Shown here: positions 9,600 through 18,554 of the stretch, piece after piece
Layout of the letters: each line of letters begins with the position of its first letter
Numbering within the stretch: the first letter of the stretch is position 1
DNA from: DAHUZL01 sp035533215
Lineage (GTDB): Bacteria; Chloroflexota; Dormibacteria; Aeolococcales; Bog-877
DNA: 64,000 nt
Assembly (NCBI GenBank): GCA_035533215.1
Contig: DATLUG010000029.1
Location: forward strand, 62,001 to 126,000
Direction of reading: 5' to 3'
Translations under genes and position numbers: made by a program
Notes under the pieces: generated by a model
What the model was told of the DNA's origin: nothing
Seen by the model: the letters and a program-made list of their open reading frames with translations, nothing else
The model's database searches: none

Positions 9600-11021
9600 T
9601 CAGCGGCGGTAGATCCGCTCCGCCAGCGTCCGCCCCGACGGCGGCCGTCCGGTCCGGCCCGCGCGGCGGTCGACCTCCAGCAGGCCCCGCTGCACGTAGC
9701 GAACCCCCAGCCAGCGCAGCGGCTCGGGCTCCCAGTTGGGGGAGCGGTGGCCGACGAACGGCAGGTGGGTGCGCGGGGACGGGTCGCCCAGGATCAGCTC
9801 GGCCACGGTGCGGCCGAAGAGGTTGGTCGTGCTCACGCCATCGCCGACGTAGCCGCCCGCCACCACCACCCCGGCGGCCCGGTCGTGGCGGATGCTCGGC
9901 ATGAAGTCGCGGGGGACCCCGACCACCCCGGCCCAGCCGTGGCTGAAGCGGGCATCGGCGAGCGCGGGGAACCACCGCCGCGCCTGCAGCCGCAGCATCC
10001 GCTGGGTGCTGTGGTCGCGCCCCATCTGCGCCGGGATGCGGGACCCGAAGTGGTAGGGGGCGCCCCGTCCGCCGAAGAGGATGCGCTGATCCGCCGTTCG
10101 CTGCAGGTAGTCGACCGAATGGCGATACGACGAGAGGCACTCGCCGCCCGACCAGCCGATCGCCGACCACACCGACGCGGGCAGGGGCTCGGTGAGCACG
10201 ATCGTCGACGTCATCGGCACCAGCCGGCGCCGGAGACCGGCAAGCCCGGCGCCGTAGGCTTCGGCGGCGACGACCACGGTCGGGGCCCGCACCGTCCCCC
10301 GGAGGGTGCGCAGCCGTGGCGGGCGACCGGCTTCGACCGCCTCCACCCTGGTCCGCTCGACGATGCGGCCGCCGAGACGCTCCACCGTCCGCGCCAGCCC
10401 GCGCACCAGCCGGCCCGGGTGGATCGCCGCGCACTGGGGGTGGAACACGGCCCCGAGCGCGCCGGCGACGCGAACCCGCGCGGCCAGGGCGTCACGGTCC
10501 AGCACCCGTCCGACCCCGCCGGGGAGGGCGGCGACGCGGCGCCCCTCGGCCTCCAGCTCCGGGCGGTGCTCCGGGCCCAGCGCGATGTGGAGCGCGCCCA
10601 CCTTGCGGAAGTCGCAGTCGATCCCCTCGGCGGCGGCCGCCCGGCCCACCTCGTCGACCGCCTGGCTGAGCTCAGCCATCAGCGCCCGGGCGGCGACCGC
10701 TCCGAAGCGCCGCTCCAGCTGCACCGCCTCCCAGGGGAAGAAGGCGCTGCACCACCCGCCGTTGCGGCCGGAGGCGCCGAACCCCGCGATCTCGGCCTCC
10801 ACCAGGGTCACCGCCAGCCCCGGCCGCTGGCGGAGGAGGTAGTAGGCGGTCCAGAGCCCGGTGAAGCCGGCGCCCAGGATGGCGACGTCACAGCTGACGT
10901 CGCCGGCCAGCCGTGGCCGGGGCCGGAGCGAATCCCCGGCGGTCTCCAGCCAGAAGCTCTCCTTGGCGTAGTCGCGAACGGGCACGCGCTCCCACCTCAC
11001 CGGTTCGGCGGCTTCCTCCAC
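9600..11021 (-). CDS. FAD-dependent amine/amino-acid oxidase of the DAO family
   Basis: A 473-residue flavoprotein. The dinucleotide-binding motif is ILGAGFTGLWTAYYL at about residues 48-62. GASGRNGGWC follows, where DAO-family enzymes such as gamma-glutamylputrescine oxidase contact FAD, and the C-terminal FAD loop includes GGYVGDGVSTTN. Members oxidise amines or N-methylated amino acids to imines. PuuB-like activity is the nearest guess, but the substrate is not shown. The gene is separated from the peptide-binding lipoprotein gene upstream by 115 bases on the same strand, so co-transcription is possible and would link peptide or amine uptake with oxidation. Confidence 0.85.
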   Translation of the reverse strand: MEEAAEPVRWERVPVRDYAKESFWLETAGDSLRPRPRLAGDVSCDVAILGAGFTGLWTAYYLLRQRPGLAVTLVEAEIAGFGASGRNGGWCSAFFPWEAVQLERRFGAVAARALMAELSQAVDEVGRAAAAEGIDCDFRKVGALHIALGPEHRPELEAEGRRVAALPGGVGRVLDRDALAARVRVAGALGAVFHPQCAAIHPGRLVRGLARTVERLGGRIVERTRVEAVEAGRPPRLRTLRGTVRAPTVVVAAEAYGAGLAGLRRRLVPMTSTIVLTEPLPASVWSAIGWSGGECLSSYRHSVDYLQRTADQRILFGGRGAPYHFGSRIPAQMGRDHSTQRMLRLQARRWFPALADARFSHGWAGVVGVPRDFMPSIRHDRAAGVVVAGGYVGDGVSTTNLFGRTVAELILGDPSPRTHLPFVGHRSPNWEPEPLRWLGVRYVQRGLLEVDRRAGRTGRPPSGRTLAERIYRR

Positions 11022-11136
11022 GGCACCGCTCCCCGACCCGGGCCGCGCTCGGGGTCGCCACCGGACCCCGCCGGGTGCATCGCGGTGTGGGCGGGCGGGG
11101 CGCCGCCGACGTGGCGGCCGGCGACGCCCCCCAGCC

Positions 11137-12975
11137 TTACTTCTTGGTGTAGTACCAGTCGTTGGGATAGAGGTTGAGGTAGGGATCCTGGGGCGCGACC
11201 CCGTCCAGGTTCTTCTTCACCGCCGAGATTCGGAACACCGGCATCGGCATGAAGATCTCGTACTGCTCCTTGGCCATGTAGTTCTCGTAACTGGCCAGGG
11301 CGCTGAAGCTGGTGCTGGTGTGGGTGGCGTTGATCAGCTGCTGGAGATGAGGGTCGCAGAGGTCGGAGTAGTTGCCGGAGGCGTTGCAGCCGAACGGCGA
11401 TCCCCCGGTGGGGTACCAGCCGGGCCAGCCCCAGGGCCAGAACTCGATCGAGTAGTTGAGCTGCCAGGGACAGCTCTTGGCCTGGATGCAGGACCCCTCC
11501 AGGGAGATCTCCTCCCCGGCGTTGACGATCTTCAGGATCAGGTTGATGCCGACCAATGAGTAGCTCGACCGGATCAGCTGCACCATCTCCGAGTTCATGG
11601 TGGTCGCGGTCTGGGCCAGCAGGGTGAACTGCAGCGGCGCCCCCTTGCGCACCCCAGCGCCGCAGTCGGTGGGCCCGGTGCCGGGGCGCCGGCAGGTGGA
11701 GGTCCCGTTGGGCACCACCTTCCAGCCGTGCGAGCTGAGCAGCTGCTTGGCGGCGGCGACGTCGTAGGGGTAGGGGTCGTCCCGCTCGTAGGCCGTGACC
11801 AGGGGGCTGTTGTAGCCGGGGTCGGGGACCGGGCCGGAGGCGTAGTAGCCGAGCCCGTGCTCGATGTTCTTGAGGATCGACGTCATGTTGATCAGGTGGG
11901 TCATCGCCTGGCGGACATAGAGCTGCTTGAGGATCGGGGTCTGGGGATCCTTGGGCGCGTAGCTGAAGATGATCCCGCCCCAGGTGTCCTGACTCCAGTT
12001 GATGATCTTGTACCCCTTGGCCTTCAGCGCCGGGATGGTGCCGCGGTCGTTGAGCGGGACGTAGCCGTAGTCCAGCTGCCCCGACTCCAGGGCGTTGAAC
12101 TCGGAGCTGTCGCTGGTGAAGGGGACCTCGATGAACTCCTTGATCTTGGGCTTGGAGCTGCCCGAATACTTGGGATTGGGCTTGAAGGCGACGTAGGTGT
12201 TGGTGGGCTGGTAGGACTTGATCTCCCATGCCCCGTCGACCACCTTCCAGAGCGGGTTGGTGGCGTACTCGGCGACCGACTTGGTCTGACCGATGAGGTA
12301 CGTGTAGACCTTGGCCGCCCCGGCCGGGGTCCGGTCGTAGTTGCCGATCGGGCTGTGGGCCGAGGTCTTGTCCCAGGCGTGCTGGGGGATCGGGGTGATC
12401 TGGCTCAGCTGGTTGCCGAGCAGCCAGGTGTGGCTGACGGTGCCGGTGAAGGTGATCTGGAACTTGGTCGCGGAGAGGTAGCGGACCGCCTTGATGTTGT
12501 CGGGGAAGTGACCCGGCACGTAGGCGGGCCAGTTGGTCTTCTCCGCCTTCAGCATGTTGATCCAGAACTCGATGTCGCGGGTGGTCACCGTCCGGCCGTC
12601 GGACCACTTCCAGGGTTTCAGGGTCACGGTGGCGACGGTGTCGCCGCCGCTCAGGCTCCAGGCGGGCGTGTAGGCCAGGCTGTGGCGAGCGCTGAACACC
12701 GGCTTGCCCCCCTGGCCCCAGATGTAGAGCGGTCGCCACATCTGGTACGTGAACCAGGGGACGTAGCCGACGTCCCAGTAGCTGCCGGTGAACATCGGGA
12801 AGAGGAAGGTCGGGCCCTCGCCCACGTAGCCGGCGAACCGGACCACGCCGCCCGAGATCGCGCGGGCGCCGGGATGGGACGGCTTGCCGGCGACCGCCCC
12901 GCACCCGGTCAGCACCAGGGCCAGCAGGCTGAGGCTCGCCAGGGGACGGCGGATCGCGCCAAGGCCTCGAATCAT
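11137..12975 (-). CDS. Peptide/oligopeptide ABC transporter substrate-binding lipoprotein (SBP family 5)
   Basis: A 612-residue extracellular binding protein. The signal peptide ends in the lipobox LVLTGC with the lipidated Cys at about residue 24. ATLKPWKWSDGRTVTTRDI-type sequence (here VTLKPWKWSDG) and AYTPAW mark the DppA/OppA family, which feeds peptides or other solutes to an ABC permease. The ATG at 12975 follows GGAGAGGAGAG. No permease or ATPase gene of this transporter lies in the window, so it is an orphan binding protein or serves a remote permease. A strong promoter and a palindrome lie upstream, suggesting repression. Confidence 0.92.
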   Translation of the reverse strand: MIRGLGAIRRPLASLSLLALVLTGCGAVAGKPSHPGARAISGGVVRFAGYVGEGPTFLFPMFTGSYWDVGYVPWFTYQMWRPLYIWGQGGKPVFSARHSLAYTPAWSLSGGDTVATVTLKPWKWSDGRTVTTRDIEFWINMLKAEKTNWPAYVPGHFPDNIKAVRYLSATKFQITFTGTVSHTWLLGNQLSQITPIPQHAWDKTSAHSPIGNYDRTPAGAAKVYTYLIGQTKSVAEYATNPLWKVVDGAWEIKSYQPTNTYVAFKPNPKYSGSSKPKIKEFIEVPFTSDSSEFNALESGQLDYGYVPLNDRGTIPALKAKGYKIINWSQDTWGGIIFSYAPKDPQTPILKQLYVRQAMTHLINMTSILKNIEHGLGYYASGPVPDPGYNSPLVTAYERDDPYPYDVAAAKQLLSSHGWKVVPNGTSTCRRPGTGPTDCGAGVRKGAPLQFTLLAQTATTMNSEMVQLIRSSYSLVGINLILKIVNAGEEISLEGSCIQAKSCPWQLNYSIEFWPWGWPGWYPTGGSPFGCNASGNYSDLCDPHLQQLINATHTSTSFSALASYENYMAKEQYEIFMPMPVFRISAVKKNLDGVAPQDPYLNLYPNDWYYTKK

Positions 12976-13060
12976 CCGACTCTCCTCTCCATGTCCGACC
13001 CCGCTCGAGGGTCGGCCCCCGCTGGTCGCGACCATCCTCCCCGGGCCACCGGTGTCCGCA

Positions 13061-13081
13061 CCTTGCAGCACACCTGCAAGG
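13061..13081. promoter_or_regulatory. Operator-like inverted repeat CCTTGCAG-N5-CTGCAAGG
   Basis: Eight-base perfect arms separated by five bases lie just downstream of the -10 box of the peptide-binding lipoprotein gene, roughly covering +3 to +23. That is a classic repressor position. The repressor is unknown and none is encoded next to it. Confidence 0.6.
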
Positions 13082-13090
13082 CGCGTGCGC

Positions 13091-13119
13091 ATCGTAGGAA
13101 GTCCCCGCAGTGGTGTCAA
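13091..13119 (-). promoter_or_regulatory. Consensus sigma-70 promoter TTGACA-17-TACGAT
   Basis: Read on the minus strand, TTGACA (13114-13119) is followed after 17 bases by TACGAT (13091-13096). It drives the SBP family 5 lipoprotein gene with a leader of about 110 bases. Confidence 0.75.
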
Positions 13120-13158
13120 GCAAAGATCGGGGAACCTCCCGCCCCCGCCCGAGGTCCC

Positions 13159-14193
13159 TCAGCCGGCGCGCTCCCCGGGGCACGCGGGGACCCCGACGCC
13201 GGTCGCCACCCTGGCGGGGCGGCGCGGGGCGGGCTCGCCCGCGGCCCGGGCCGTCCCGCTCGCCGGGGGCCGCCCCGCCAGGAGGCCGAGGGTGACCACC
13301 GCGCCGCCGACGAGCTGGAGGAGCCGGATCGGCTCACCGATCAGCACCGCCGCGAACACCAGCCCCAGGAAGGGCTGGATGTAGCCGTAGACGGCGGTCC
13401 GGGTGGGGCCCAGCCGCTCCAGCCCGGCGTAGTACAGCCAGCCGGTCAGGACGACCGCGCCCAGGGTGCTGAACCCGAGCAGGGCGGCCGCCGGGAGGGT
13501 GACGTGGGGCGGGGCGGCCAGTCCCTCGGCGACGCCGAGGGGGATCAGGCCCAGGCCGCCGACCAGGCTCACCATGGCGGCCAGTGCGAGCGGGCGGTGG
13601 CGGCCGAGCAGCGGGGTGAGGACCAGGAGGTAGACGGTCCAGGTGACCGGCAGCCCCAGCGCCACCACGTCGCCCGCCACGGTGGCCCGTCCGCCGCCCC
13701 CCGCGACCACCACGATCGCCAGCCCGGTGAGGCCGACGGCCAGTCCAGCCCAGACCCTCGGTGCCAGCCGCTGCCGGCCGCGCCAGGCGAGCCAGCCGGC
13801 GACGCCGAGCGGCGCCGCGCCGACCAGCATCGAGACGTTGTCGGCGCTGGTCAGCCGCAGCGACTCGGTGAGGAGGATCTGGTTCGCCACGATGCCGCAG
13901 AGGGCGGCCAGCCCGAGCCGGCCCAGCTCCGCCCCGCGGGGCCAGCGGAAGGGCCCCTCGCGCCAGCGCGCGAGGGCGGCCAGGAGCAGCGCCCCGACCC
14001 CCCAGCGGATCGCCGGGAAGAGCAGCGGCCCGAAGGGCCCGACCGCCACCTTGGTGGCGACCACGTTGAAGCTCCAGATCAGATAGGTGAGGAGGACCAG
14101 CCCATCCCCGGGGCCGGCGCCGAGGACGGACCGTGCACCGCGGCCCCGGTCGGCTCCGGCACGGCGGGCTCCGGACCGCCTGCTCTGCGCCAC
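13159..14193 (-). CDS. EamA/DMT-family transporter
   Basis: A 344-residue membrane protein with about ten hydrophobic helices arranged as two EamA repeats, the first starting at LLTYLIWSFNVVATK and the second at VTWTVYLLVLTPLL. The family exports amino acids, metabolites or nucleotide sugars; the substrate cannot be read. The start is a GTG with TACCGT six bases before it (14200-14205 on this strand), so the transcript is probably leaderless. It diverges from the cysS fusion gene across only 70 bases, with both genes carrying the same promoter style. The last 30 residues are basic and proline-rich. Confidence 0.88.
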   Translation of the reverse strand: MAQSRRSGARRAGADRGRGARSVLGAGPGDGLVLLTYLIWSFNVVATKVAVGPFGPLLFPAIRWGVGALLLAALARWREGPFRWPRGAELGRLGLAALCGIVANQILLTESLRLTSADNVSMLVGAAPLGVAGWLAWRGRQRLAPRVWAGLAVGLTGLAIVVVAGGGGRATVAGDVVALGLPVTWTVYLLVLTPLLGRHRPLALAAMVSLVGGLGLIPLGVAEGLAAPPHVTLPAAALLGFSTLGAVVLTGWLYYAGLERLGPTRTAVYGYIQPFLGLVFAAVLIGEPIRLLQLVGGAVVTLGLLAGRPPASGTARAAGEPAPRRPARVATGVGVPACPGERAG

Positions 14194-14199
14194 CCGATC

Positions 14200-14205
14200 A
14201 CGGTA
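14200..14205 (-). promoter_or_regulatory. -10 box TACCGT, leaderless EamA gene
   Basis: TACCGT on the minus strand is six bases from the GTG start at 14193, with no ribosome site between. Confidence 0.45.
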
Positions 14206-14251
14206 CCGGAGCGGTGGCAGGCGCCGAGCCGGGGCCGCGCCGGGGGACTGC

Positions 14252-14257
14252 TACGAT
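14252..14257 (+). promoter_or_regulatory. -10 box TACGAT, leaderless cysS fusion gene
   Basis: TACGAT lies six bases before ATG 14264 with no Shine-Dalgarno. It is a mirror arrangement to the EamA promoter 47 bases away. Confidence 0.55.
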
Positions 14258-14263
14258 CGAGCC

Positions 14264-16450
14264 ATGCTGCGGCTGCATGACACCGCCACCCGCAGCCTGC
14301 AGCCGGTGCGACCGCTGGAGCCGGGCCGCCTGCGCCTCTACAGCTGCGGCCCCACCGTCTACCGCTCCGCCCACATCGGCAACCTGCGCACCTACCTCTT
14401 GGCCGACTGGATCAAGCGCGCGGCGCGCGCCGACGGGCTCGCCGTGCGTCACGTCAAGAACATCACCGACGTCGGCCACATGCGCCAGGAGCTGGCCGAG
14501 CAGGGAGGCGACAAGGTCATCGCCGCGGCCCTGGCCGCCGGCCGGGCGCCGGAGGCGATCGCCCGCGCCTTCGAGGAGGAGTTCCACGCGGACGAGGCCG
14601 ACCTCCTCATCGAGCCGGCCGACGTGTTCCCCCGCGCGACCGAGCACGTGCCCCAGATGCTGGCCCTGATCGCACGGCTGCTGGATCGAGCCCTCGCCTA
14701 CCGCGCCGGCGGCAGCGTCTACTTCGACACGGCGGCGTTCACCGGCTACGGTCGGCTGTCGGGCAACCGCGCCGCGGGGCTGGTGGCGGGGGGGGCGGTC
14801 GCGACCGACCCGCTCAAGCGTCACCCCGGCGACTTCACCCTCTGGCGCGCGGCCGAGCCCGGGCGGCGGCTCATGGTGTGGGACAGCCCCTACGGCCCGG
14901 GCTTCCCGGGCTGGCACATCGAGTGCTCGGCGATGGCGATGGCCTACCTCGGGGAGAGCTTCGACCTCCACACCGGCGGGGTGGACAACATCTTCCCCCA
15001 CCACGAGGACGAGCGGGCCCAGAGCGAGGGGGCGACCGGGAAGCCGTTCGCCCGGCTGTGGGTGCACGGGCAGCATCTCCTCGCCGACGGGCTCAAGATG
15101 GCCAAGTCGACCGGCAATGTCTACACCCTCGCCGACCTGCGCCGACGGGGCCACGACCCCCTCGCCTTCCGATATCTCTGCGCGACCGTCCACTACCGCA
15201 CCCGTCTCAACTTCACCCTCGCCACCCTGGCCGCCGCCGAGCGCGCGCTGGCCCGCCTGCGGCAGTGCGCCGCCGCCGGGCGCACCGCGGTCCCCGGGGT
15301 CGACCGCGCGGTCGACCCCGGGGTGGTGGCAGCGCTGCAGGACGGCGTCCGGCGGGCCCTGGCCGACGACCTCGCCCTCCCCCGGGCGCTCGCGCTCTGC
15401 TGGCGCCTGGTGCGGCACGACCCCGCCGGAGCCGCCACCAAGTCCGCGGCGCTGCTCGCAGTGGAGCCTCTGCTCGGCCTCGGACTGGACCGGCCCGCGG
15501 CGGCCCCGGCCGTCCCCAACGGGTGGGGGGCAACCGCCAGCTCCCGCGAGGAGGCCCGCACCACCGGACGGTGGGAGGCGGCCGACCGGGCTCGGAGCGT
15601 GCTGGCAACGATGGAGGTGGTTCCCGAGGATGGGCCCGGCGCCACCCGCTACCGGGCCCGCTCCGTCCTCGACCGGCGCCGAGGGCTGGTCTCGGCGCCC
15701 CACGAGGTCCCCGACCGGCGCGAGCTGCCGGATCGCGTCGCCGTGACCGTCAGCCTGGTGTGCAACGGCCACCCCGAGGACGTCCGCCGCTGCGTCGCCA
15801 GCCTCCTCCGCCACGCGGGCGCGGGTCCGATCGAGGTGGTGGCCCTTGACAACGGCGCCGGGGGCGAGGTGGCCACCCTGCTGGACGGGTTGGCCGCGGA
15901 GGGCAGGACGGTCCGCCCCATCCACGCCGACCACCGGCTCGGCGAGGGCGCGGCTCGCAACACGACGCTGCGGGCGGCCGCCGGGCGGGTGGTCCTGCTC
16001 GCCGACACCGGCCTGGAGGCCGTCGGCGACTGGGTCACGCCGCTGCGGTCCGCCCTCGACGACCCCCGGGTGGGGGCGGTCGGACGATGGGGGGTCCGCA
16101 GCTCGGACTGGCGCGAGTTCGAGGAGAGCGATGGCGTCGACGTCGACGCCATCGAAGGGTACTGCCTCGCGTTCGCCCGCCGCCGGCTCCGTGAGGTGGG
16201 CTGGCTGGACGAGCGCTTCCGCTTCTACCGGCTGCTCGATTTCGACTGGTCGCTGCAGCTGCGTGCGCGCGGCCTCAGCAATCGCCGCCTGCCCGACCTC
16301 CCCTTCGTGATGCACGCCCATCGAGGCTGGGAGGATGCCGACGCCGAGGAGCGCGAGCGTCTCAGCCGGGCCAACTTCCGCCGTTTCTACGACCGCTGGC
16401 ACCACCGTCAGGATCTCCGCGTCGGCGCCCCCGCCGCGCCCGCGCGCTGA
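14264..16450 (+). CDS. cysS: Cysteinyl-tRNA synthetase fused in frame to a family 2 glycosyltransferase
   Basis: A 728-residue two-part protein. Residues 1-470 form a complete class I CysRS: HIGN (37-40) for HIGH, KMAKS (279-282 region) for KMSKS, zinc ligands C28, C221, H246 and E250, a DALR-like helical part near 355-405, and the typical tail with PEDGPGATRYR. After a charged linker, residues 491-705 form a GT-A family 2 glycosyltransferase: VAVTVSLVCNGHPEDV, EVVALDNG, ARNTTLRAAAG, LLADTG where a DxD normally stands, and the acceptor-side segment RLLDFDWSLQLRARG with a late His (H684). There is no stop or restart between them. The first half charges tRNA-Cys. The role of the second half is unknown. 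Confidence 0.9.
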   Translation: MLRLHDTATRSLQPVRPLEPGRLRLYSCGPTVYRSAHIGNLRTYLLADWIKRAARADGLAVRHVKNITDVGHMRQELAEQGGDKVIAAALAAGRAPEAIARAFEEEFHADEADLLIEPADVFPRATEHVPQMLALIARLLDRALAYRAGGSVYFDTAAFTGYGRLSGNRAAGLVAGGAVATDPLKRHPGDFTLWRAAEPGRRLMVWDSPYGPGFPGWHIECSAMAMAYLGESFDLHTGGVDNIFPHHEDERAQSEGATGKPFARLWVHGQHLLADGLKMAKSTGNVYTLADLRRRGHDPLAFRYLCATVHYRTRLNFTLATLAAAERALARLRQCAAAGRTAVPGVDRAVDPGVVAALQDGVRRALADDLALPRALALCWRLVRHDPAGAATKSAALLAVEPLLGLGLDRPAAAPAVPNGWGATASSREEARTTGRWEAADRARSVLATMEVVPEDGPGATRYRARSVLDRRRGLVSAPHEVPDRRELPDRVAVTVSLVCNGHPEDVRRCVASLLRHAGAGPIEVVALDNGAGGEVATLLDGLAAEGRTVRPIHADHRLGEGAARNTTLRAAAGRVVLLADTGLEAVGDWVTPLRSALDDPRVGAVGRWGVRSSDWREFEESDGVDVDAIEGYCLAFARRRLREVGWLDERFRFYRLLDFDWSLQLRARGLSNRRLPDLPFVMHAHRGWEDADAEERERLSRANFRRFYDRWHHRQDLRVGAPAAPAR

Positions 16451-16462
16451 CCGCGCGGCGCC

Positions 16463-16483
16463 CGCCGCCCACGCCGGGCGGCG
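16463..16483 (+). terminator. GC hairpin after the cysS fusion gene
   Basis: CGCCGCCC pairs with GGGCGGCG around a five-base loop (ACGCC), 13 bases after the stop codon. There is no T-run, so Rho-independent termination is only likely by position. Confidence 0.45.
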
Positions 16484-16713
16484 TGCCGCATCCCCGGCGG
16501 CCGCACGGTCGCCGCCGCCCGCGCCGGGTCCGGCCGCTCGGCGGCCCCTTGCCGCCTGCCTCAGGCGGACGAGTGAGGCGCCGCGGCCGGCACCACGGTG
16601 TCGGCTCACCGCCGGCGGCTGGCGGCCGCCGATCCCTCCGCTCGATCCGTGGACCGGTCGTCCCTCGAGCGCCGCCCGAGTCAACTGCCGGCCGCACGGG
16701 GACGCCGGGGTGG

Positions 16714-17385
16714 TCAGGACGCGGGCGTCGCCCGGTCCGCCGCCGGCCCCGGATCCAGGAGCGCGAACCGACACCACACCGAGACCGAGATGGTCTCCTC
16801 CCCCGGCTCGACCGCCATCCCGGAGGCGGCCGTCATCGCCCGCTGCCGCAACCGTCCCGGGGGGCGCGGTCCCGGGTCCGCGTCCTCCGCCACCCGCAGG
16901 ATCGGGCCCAGGCGATGGCCCGTGCCGGCGGCGAGCTCCTCGGCCCGGCGCATCGCCGCCTCGATCGCGGCTGCTCGCGCCGCGCGCATCGGGAGGGCCC
17001 GGTCGTCCACGCTCCAGCTGATCCCCCCCACCACCAAGCTGGTCTCCACCGCGGCGGCGGCGGCGTCGAGGATCGCGCCCGCCGTGTCCAGCGCCCCCAG
17101 CCGGACGGTGATGCGGGAGGACGCCTCGAAGGCGTCAGACCGCGGGCGGCCCGCCTCGTGGACGGCATGGAGGTGCACCGCGGTCGTCTGGCGGTCGGCC
17201 GGCGCCACCCCGCCGCCGTCGAGGACACGGGCGAGGCGCTGCGAGCGCTCCGCGAGCTGCCGCAGCGCCTGGCCCGGCGTCCGGGCCCGCACCTCGAGCC
17301 CGAGATCCAGCCGCAGCCGGTCGGGCACCGCCCGCACCTCGCCGGTGGCGGTGACCTCCACGTGCGCCGGGCGACCCCTCCCCAT
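16714..17385 (-). CDS. SIMPL-domain (DUF541) protein
   Basis: A 223-residue protein with the SIMPL/DUF541 fold: the start HVEVTATGEVRAVPDRLRL, the middle segment ALDTAGAILDAA and the end VSVWCRFAL match the family layout. Known members (for example BP26/OMP28) are usually secreted and form ring-like oligomers of unclear function. This one has no signal peptide, so it would be cytoplasmic unless the start is wrong. The ATG at 17385 was chosen because the family begins right after it; TACGGT nine bases ahead may be a -10 box. It diverges from gnd. Confidence 0.78.
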   Translation of the reverse strand: MGRGRPAHVEVTATGEVRAVPDRLRLDLGLEVRARTPGQALRQLAERSQRLARVLDGGGVAPADRQTTAVHLHAVHEAGRPRSDAFEASSRITVRLGALDTAGAILDAAAAAVETSLVVGGISWSVDDRALPMRAARAAAIEAAMRRAEELAAGTGHRLGPILRVAEDADPGPRPPGRLRQRAMTAASGMAVEPGEETISVSVWCRFALLDPGPAADRATPAS

Positions 17386-17534
17386 CGTGCGGCCACCGTA
17401 CCAAAGGTCCCGACCCCGACCGCCGTCGACGACGCTCGCCGAGCCGGCTCGGCTCCGATCGAGCACGGCCGGGGCCGTCTGGCCTACGCTCCAGTGCGGG
17501 CGGTCGCCCGTCGCCGCGGACCGGAGGAGCAGTC

Positions 17535-18554
17535 ATGCAAGTGGGAATGGTCGGCTTGGGTCGAATGGGGGCCAACCTGGTCCGCCGCCTGATGCGGGAC
17601 GGCCACGAGTGCGTCGTCTTCGACGCCAATCCCGGCGCCATCGCCGCGCTGGAGGCCGAGGGGGCGACCGGGGCCTCGTCCCTCGACGACTTCGTCGCCA
17701 GGCTCACCCCGCCCCGGGCGGCCTGGATCATGGTCCCGGCCGGCGCCGTCACCGAGACCACCGTCGAGGACCTGGCCCAGCGGATGGCCGCCGGCGACGT
17801 GCTGATCGACGGGGGCAACTCGTACTACCGCGACGACATCGCCCGCGCCGCCCGCCTGGCCGGGCAGGGGATCCACTACGTGGACGTGGGCACCAGCGGC
17901 GGGGTCTGGGGGCTCGAGCGGGGATACTGCCTCATGATCGGGGGCGAGGACGAGGTGGTGGCCCGCCTGCGCCCCATCTTCGCAACCATCGCCCCCGGGG
18001 TCGAGGCCGCACCCCGCACCCCGGGACGCACCGGCGAGCCGAGCTCCGCCGAGCAGGGCTATCTGCACTGCGGCCCGAGCGGGGCCGGCCACTTCGTGAA
18101 GATGGTCCACAACGGCATCGAGTACGGGCTGATGGCCGCCTACGCCGAGGGCCTCAACATCCTCCACCACGCCGACGCCGGCTCGGCCCAGCGCCAGGCT
18201 GACGCCGAGACCGCCCCCCTGGAGGATCCCCAGTTTTACCGCTACGACATCGACCTCAAGGAGGTGACGGAGGTGTGGCGGCGCGGCAGCGTCGTCGCCT
18301 CCTGGCTGCTGGACCTCACCGCCGGCGCCTTGGTGGAGTCGCCCACCCTGGAGGGCTTCTCGGGCCGGGTGTCGGACTCCGGCGAGGGGCGCTGGACCGC
18401 GATCGCCGCGGTCGAGGAGGGCGTTCCCGCCCCGACCCTGGCCACCGCCCTCTTCTCCCGGTTCGGGTCCCGTGACCTGGACCACTTCGCCAACCAGGTC
18501 CTCTCGGCCATGCGCAAGGGCTTCGGCGGCCACGCCGAGCGGCCGGCCGGATGA
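17535..18554 (+). CDS. gnd: 6-phosphogluconate dehydrogenase, decarboxylating (short, Gnd/YqeC-type)
   Basis: A 339-residue oxidative pentose-phosphate enzyme converting 6-phosphogluconate to ribulose 5-phosphate. The NAD(P) site is MVGLGRMGANLVRRL at the N-terminus, substrate motifs are DGGNSYYRDD and VGTSGGVWG, and the catalytic Lys is in GPSGAGHFVKMVHNGIEY. At about 340 residues it belongs to the short NAD-preferring branch, not the 470-residue E. coli type. GGAGGAG precedes the ATG. The next gene overlaps its end by four bases, so it is translationally coupled to the HAD phosphatase. Confidence 0.95.
   Translation: MQVGMVGLGRMGANLVRRLMRDGHECVVFDANPGAIAALEAEGATGASSLDDFVARLTPPRAAWIMVPAGAVTETTVEDLAQRMAAGDVLIDGGNSYYRDDIARAARLAGQGIHYVDVGTSGGVWGLERGYCLMIGGEDEVVARLRPIFATIAPGVEAAPRTPGRTGEPSSAEQGYLHCGPSGAGHFVKMVHNGIEYGLMAAYAEGLNILHHADAGSAQRQADAETAPLEDPQFYRYDIDLKEVTEVWRRGSVVASWLLDLTAGALVESPTLEGFSGRVSDSGEGRWTAIAAVEEGVPAPTLATALFSRFGSRDLDHFANQVLSAMRKGFGGHAERPAG

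Noticed and set aside
11728..14280. An 850-codon plus-strand frame opposite the peptide-binding and EamA genes
   Set aside because: It is antisense to two well-supported genes and has no recognisable domain.
14264..15700. MshC (mycothiol ligase) instead of CysRS
   Set aside because: The protein keeps the full CysRS length, including the DALR-like and C-terminal tRNA-binding parts that MshC lacks, plus KMAKS and the zinc set.
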